The notes under the pieces are model-generated. The model saw only the letters and a program-made list of their open reading frames with translations. It ran no database searches and had not been told where the DNA came from. Positions 60,706 through 64,000 of a DNA stretch of 64,000 nt are shown one piece after another (positions within the stretch are counted from its first letter, which is position 1; each line of letters begins with the position of its first letter). The translations under genes were made by a program, and so were the position numbers. This stretch comes from Bog-756 sp963839925 (lineage in GTDB: Bacteria; Actinomycetota; Acidimicrobiia; Acidimicrobiales; RAAP-2), in the NCBI GenBank assembly GCA_963839925.1, contig CAWIWV010000002.1, positions 806,001 to 870,000 of the forward strand. Direction: 5' to 3'.

Positions 60706-62988
60706 TCACTGACGGGTCATCGCCTGGCGTTCGTCGACCATGGCCTGTGACGTTTCGTCGGCGGGCTTCGAAGGAAGCAGGGAGACGTCGAGCCGGATCA
60801 GGCGTCCCTCGAAGGGGAACCGACCCGAATAGCGTTCGCTGACCGGCGAGCCGTGGTCGTACCCGATGCTCGGACCGACGCTCGAGATGAGCGTCATCAC
60901 GAACGGCACGGTCAACGTTCCGCACGGCTGGTCGTCGATCAACAGCGTGGCTTCGCCACCGCGCCCGGTCCGACGGAACTGGACAGCAACGACCGACGGC
61001 CCGACCGGAACCGGCCGGTCCGACTCTACGAGGTGGTGGTCTCCGAAGCAGTTGTAGTCGAACACGACCCGGTCACCTTGGATGAACAGGCTGACCCCGG
61101 AGTTCTGGGTCCCCGTGGCGTAGAGCACGCCGGAGCTGGATGCTGGACGGTCGATGGTCGCCACCATGTCCCAGCCACGGCCGCCGAGCGGGGGCGCCAC
61201 CTGCCCGGGCAATGGCGAGAGGGGTGGGAAGTAGGAGTACCGGCGATCGCTCCTATGAGGGGAGTGGTCGCGGTGACGTGCCATGAACAGCTCGATGGTC
61301 CGGTCGTCGAGGGGGAGCACGCCTTGCTCCTCGGCTTGCTCCCACCAGAGCTCCACCATCTCGCGGACCTTTTCGGGCGTCGCATCGGCAAGGTCGTTGC
61401 ACTCGGACCGGTCCTCGGTCAACCGGTAGAGCTCCCAGCGGTCCTCGTCGAACGGCACGCCGGGCTGATGCCGGGTCACCGCCTTCCAGCCGTCCGCGTA
61501 GATGGCTCGGTGCCCCATCATCTCGTAGTACTGCACCTGCTTCTCGGTGGGTCGATCGGGGTTCTCGAAGGAGTAACGCATCGAGATACCCGAGACCGGG
61601 ATCTGCTCGAGGCCTCGATAGGTCTCCGGAGCTTCGACCCCGAGGACGTCGTAGATGGTCGGCGCGACGTCGTTCACATGATGGAACTGATCGCGGAGCC
61701 CACCTTCCGTGATGCCGGCCGGCCAGTGAACGATGAGCGGAACGTGGACCCCGCCCTCGTGGGTGTTCTGCTTGTACCACTTGAAGGGGGTGTTGCCCGC
61801 CTGGGCCCATCCCCAGGGGTAGTTGGTGTGGCTGTGAGGCCCTCCGATGTCGTCGAGGCGGGCGAGCGCATCGTCGATGTCCTCGGTGAGGAAGTTGAAG
61901 TACTTCATCTCGTGGATGAGTCCGGACGGTCCGCCTTCCTGGCTCGCTCCGTTGTCGGAGAGGAGGATCAGCAGGGTGTTGTCGAGCCGTCCCAGCTGCT
62001 CCAGCCCGTCGACCAGGCGACCGATCTGGGCATCGGTGTGCTCGAGGAATCCGGCGAATGCCTCCTGCAGACGAGCGGCAAAGATGCGCTGGTCGTCGGT
62101 GAGGGAGTCCCACGGCTCGACTCCGGGGTTTCGCGGTGCGAGCTGTGTGTCCGAGGGCAGCAGTCCCATCTCCCGTTGGCGAGCGAACCACCGGTCTCGG
62201 GCCGCGTCCCAGCCGTCGTCGAAGCGACCGCGGTACTTCTCGAGATAGGCGGCCGGAGCCTGGTGCGGTGCGTGCATCGCGCCGAATGCGAGATAGGTGA
62301 AGAAGGGCCGATCCGGACGGATCGAGACGGTGTCGTGGATGAAGCCGAGGGCGTGGTCGACCAGGTCTTCGCTCAGGTGGTAACCCTCGTCGGGGGTTGC
62401 CGGCGGCTCGACCGCGTGGTTGTCGTAGATCAGCTCGGGATAGAACTGGTCGGTCTCGCCTTCGAGGAACCCGTAGTAACGGTCGAAGCCACGTTGGCAC
62501 GGCCATTGGTCGTAGGGGCCGGCAGCCGACGCGTTCTCCATGTTGCAGAGATGCCATTTCCCGACGGCGAAGGTCGCATAGCCCTTGTCCCGAAGGACTT
62601 CCGCGATGGTCGTGGCGTGATTGGTGACCTGGCCGCGGATGTGCGGGTAACCGCTGTCGAAGTTCGACAGCGAGCGCATCCCGACCGCGTGGTGGTTCCG
62701 CCCGGTGAGCAGGGCCGCCCGGGTGGGCGAGCACAAGGGGGTCACGTGGAAGTTGGTGTAACGGAGCCCGCCGGCCGCCAGCCGGTCGATGTTGGGTGTT
62801 GCGAGGTCCGATCCGAAGCACGACAGGTGGGAGAAGCCAGTGTCGTCGAGGAGGATGAGCACGACGTTCGGCGCGCTCTCGCCCGGATGTGGTGGGGTCT
62901 CCCACCAGGGTGTGGACTCGGCCTGGGTTCGACCGATCACTCCGTCGAAGGCGGCGTTGGAACCGCTCCGAGGACCAAGGTGCGGCAT
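60706..62988 (-). CDS. Type I arylsulfatase (large form)
   Basis: Sulfatase of 760 residues. Metal-binding LDDTGFSHLSCFG at about 47-59, the formylglycine site LCSPTRAALLTGRN with Cys86, and AVGKWHL are all present. The catalytic domain ends at about residue 560; a C-terminal beta-rich region of about 200 residues follows (GVLYATGTQNSGVSLFIQG). No signal peptide. The ATG is the first start before the conserved region; its ribosome-binding site is weak. It is divergent from another sulfatase across a 277-base gap and converges with the SDR. Confidence 0.92.
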   Translation of the reverse strand: MPHLGPRSGSNAAFDGVIGRTQAESTPWWETPPHPGESAPNVVLILLDDTGFSHLSCFGSDLATPNIDRLAAGGLRYTNFHVTPLCSPTRAALLTGRNHHAVGMRSLSNFDSGYPHIRGQVTNHATTIAEVLRDKGYATFAVGKWHLCNMENASAAGPYDQWPCQRGFDRYYGFLEGETDQFYPELIYDNHAVEPPATPDEGYHLSEDLVDHALGFIHDTVSIRPDRPFFTYLAFGAMHAPHQAPAAYLEKYRGRFDDGWDAARDRWFARQREMGLLPSDTQLAPRNPGVEPWDSLTDDQRIFAARLQEAFAGFLEHTDAQIGRLVDGLEQLGRLDNTLLILLSDNGASQEGGPSGLIHEMKYFNFLTEDIDDALARLDDIGGPHSHTNYPWGWAQAGNTPFKWYKQNTHEGGVHVPLIVHWPAGITEGGLRDQFHHVNDVAPTIYDVLGVEAPETYRGLEQIPVSGISMRYSFENPDRPTEKQVQYYEMMGHRAIYADGWKAVTRHQPGVPFDEDRWELYRLTEDRSECNDLADATPEKVREMVELWWEQAEEQGVLPLDDRTIELFMARHRDHSPHRSDRRYSYFPPLSPLPGQVAPPLGGRGWDMVATIDRPASSSGVLYATGTQNSGVSLFIQGDRVVFDYNCFGDHHLVESDRPVPVGPSVVAVQFRRTGRGGEATLLIDDQPCGTLTVPFVMTLISSVGPSIGYDHGSPVSERYSGRFPFEGRLIRLDVSLLPSKPADETSQAMVDERQAMTRQ

Positions 62989-63265
62989 GGAAGGTGACGT
63001 TACCGAGACGCCCAACCGGTGTCCACCTCCTGCTTTCGTGACAGATCGGGGCGAAATTCCCATGTGACCAGGTGGGTTGGCGGACGCTCCCCGGCCGTCG
63101 CTACTCTCCCCCCGGCGGCCCCGTCGAGCAGGGTTCCGCCGCCCCGCTCCGGGGTCGCCACTCAAGCTGGCGTCGAGGTTCGACCCGCATCCCGTCGGGT
63201 ACCGTAGCTGCGCCCGTCGACCAGCCCGACCAGGGCCTGCGGTCAGGAGCGAATCAGGAGGTTGC
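62989..63265. other. Divergent promoter region between two sulfatase genes
   Basis: 277 bases with no supported gene. Only a good ribosome-binding site (AGGAGG, 63256-63261) for the plus-strand sulfatase is clear. No operator was recognised. Confidence 0.6.
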
Positions 63266-64000
63266 AATGGAGACCCCGCGCTTTCAAGGCGTGATCGGCG
63301 ACGACTGGAGGGACTCCACTCCTTGGTGGCCGGAGTTGCCCTCACCGCCATCCGGTGCCCCCAACGTGCTGTTGGTGGTGCTCGATGACGTGGGGTATGC
63401 GCAGCTGGGATGCTACGGATCGGACATCGACACCCCGACGATCGACGCCCTCGCAGCATCCGGGATCCGCCTGACCAATTTCCATACGACCGCCCTTTGT
63501 TCGCCGACCCGGGCCTGCCTGCTGACCGGGCGGAACCACCACCGGAACGGCCTCGGGCGGGTTGCCGACCTGGCTGTCGGGTACCCCGGCTACAACGGCG
63601 AGATCCCCAAGGAGAACGGATTCCTCTCCGAGATCCTCCGCCAGCAGGGGTACGCCACCTACGCGGTCGGCAAGTGGCACCTCACACCGGACGACCAGAC
63701 CAACATGGCGGCTCCCCGGCACAGCTGGCCACTCGCCAGGGGATTCGATCGCTGGTACGGGTTCCACGGCGGCGAGACCCACCAATTCGTTCCCGCGCTC
63801 TATCACGACAACCATTCGATCCAACCGCCGCGTTCGATTGCGGAGGGCTACCACCTGAGCGCCGACCTCGCCGATCAGGCCATCGCCCAGCTGGCCGACC
63901 TTCGGGCGGTCGACGTCGATCGGAAGTTCTTCCTCTACTTCTGCACGGGGGCGTGCCACTCGCCCCACCACGCGCCCCCCGAGTGGATCGATCGATATCG
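63266..64000 (+). CDS. Type I arylsulfatase, C-terminus beyond window
   Basis: 245 codons are visible, open to the edge. VLLVVLDDVGYAQLGCYGSD (metal site), LCSPTRACLLTGRNHH with Cys79 as the formylglycine residue, and YAVGKWHLTPDDQ identify it. It resembles the divergent sulfatase in its first 200 residues and is probably a paralogue. The ATG has AGGAGG five bases upstream. Its full length and C-terminal region are unknown. Confidence 0.92.

Noticed and set aside
60853..62997. 714-codon open frame opposite the large sulfatase
   Set aside because: Antisense shadow rich in Val, Gly and Glu; the sulfatase carries all catalytic motifs.

Overview
This window is the chromosomal origin neighbourhood of a high-G+C actinobacterium. 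The core order is classical: gyrA-gyrB-dciA-recF-dnaN-[oriC]-dnaA on the minus strand, back to back with rpmH-rnpA-yidD-yidC-jag-rsmG-[parS]-parA-parB on the plus strand. It continues with a cwlM-like gene, trxA, trxB, degV, murJ, a DUF6049 gene, pcnA, ino1-padR, a DUF5318 gene, and rpsF-ssb-rpsR-rplI-dnaB. This matches the origin region of streptomycetes and, in two blocks, of mycobacteria. The PadR-ino1 pair, F420-type and mycofactocin-type oxidoreductases, a zinc-type S18 and many type I sulfatases point to Actinomycetota. Acidimicrobiia is my best guess, but it rests on general impression and not on a marker gene.

Layout. 1-4.3 kb: a truncated SulP sulfate permease behind a type I sulfatase, a small membrane protein and a Gfo/Idh/MocA oxidoreductase. 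4.3-6.4 kb: tRNA-Ile(GAU), a small HTH protein, an unknown small protein, a VOC protein and an SDR. 6.4-15.5 kb: the replication-initiation block. 13.75-14.08 kb: the probable oriC, with DnaA-box-like sites and an A+T-rich stretch. 15.86-19.6 kb: ribosome/RNase P/membrane-insertase/RNA-binding operon with overlapping genes. 19.6-20.65 kb: a non-coding kilobase with two parS sites and a degenerate tandem repeat. 20.65-32.2 kb: partition, redox, cell-wall and tRNA-maturation genes. 32.2-34.6 kb: inositol-phosphate synthase with its PadR regulator and operator. 34.6-40.5 kb: an accessory block (three oxidoreductases, a SnoaL-like protein, an MFS exporter) ending in panB. 40.6-44.5 kb: rpsF-ssb-rpsR-rplI-dnaB-nudix. 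44.5-64 kb: mostly metabolic and regulatory genes, including lon, a potassium-channel-like protein, two response regulators (one frameshifted), pgi, a frameshifted desaturase, a PaaX-like regulator, a mycofactocin-type SDR and two divergent sulfatases, the last cut by the window edge.

How the parts work together. DnaA, DnaN, gyrase, DciA and DnaB form a nearly complete initiation set, and ParA/ParB/parS segregate the new origins. YidC, YidD, RnpA and L34 form the usual protein/RNA biogenesis cluster. The thioredoxin pair and lon carry SigR/SigH-like (ECF) promoter motifs, suggesting a shared disulfide or heat stress response. Several genes (pcnA, DUF5318, Gfo/Idh, pgi, lysR) lack a Shine-Dalgarno sequence and have a -10-like hexamer 6-9 nt before the start codon, which predicts leaderless mRNAs.

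Points worth a second look: the parS-flanked repeat array; an S18 protein with a roughly 100-residue Gly-rich/acidic tail; a CwlM-like amidase that has apparently lost both zinc-ligand histidines; SigR-like promoters at trxA and lon; a response regulator broken by two mutually compensating frameshifts; and a 25-bp inverted repeat that pairs fully only as RNA on one strand. I saw no prophage, insertion sequence, CRISPR array or obvious new defence system.
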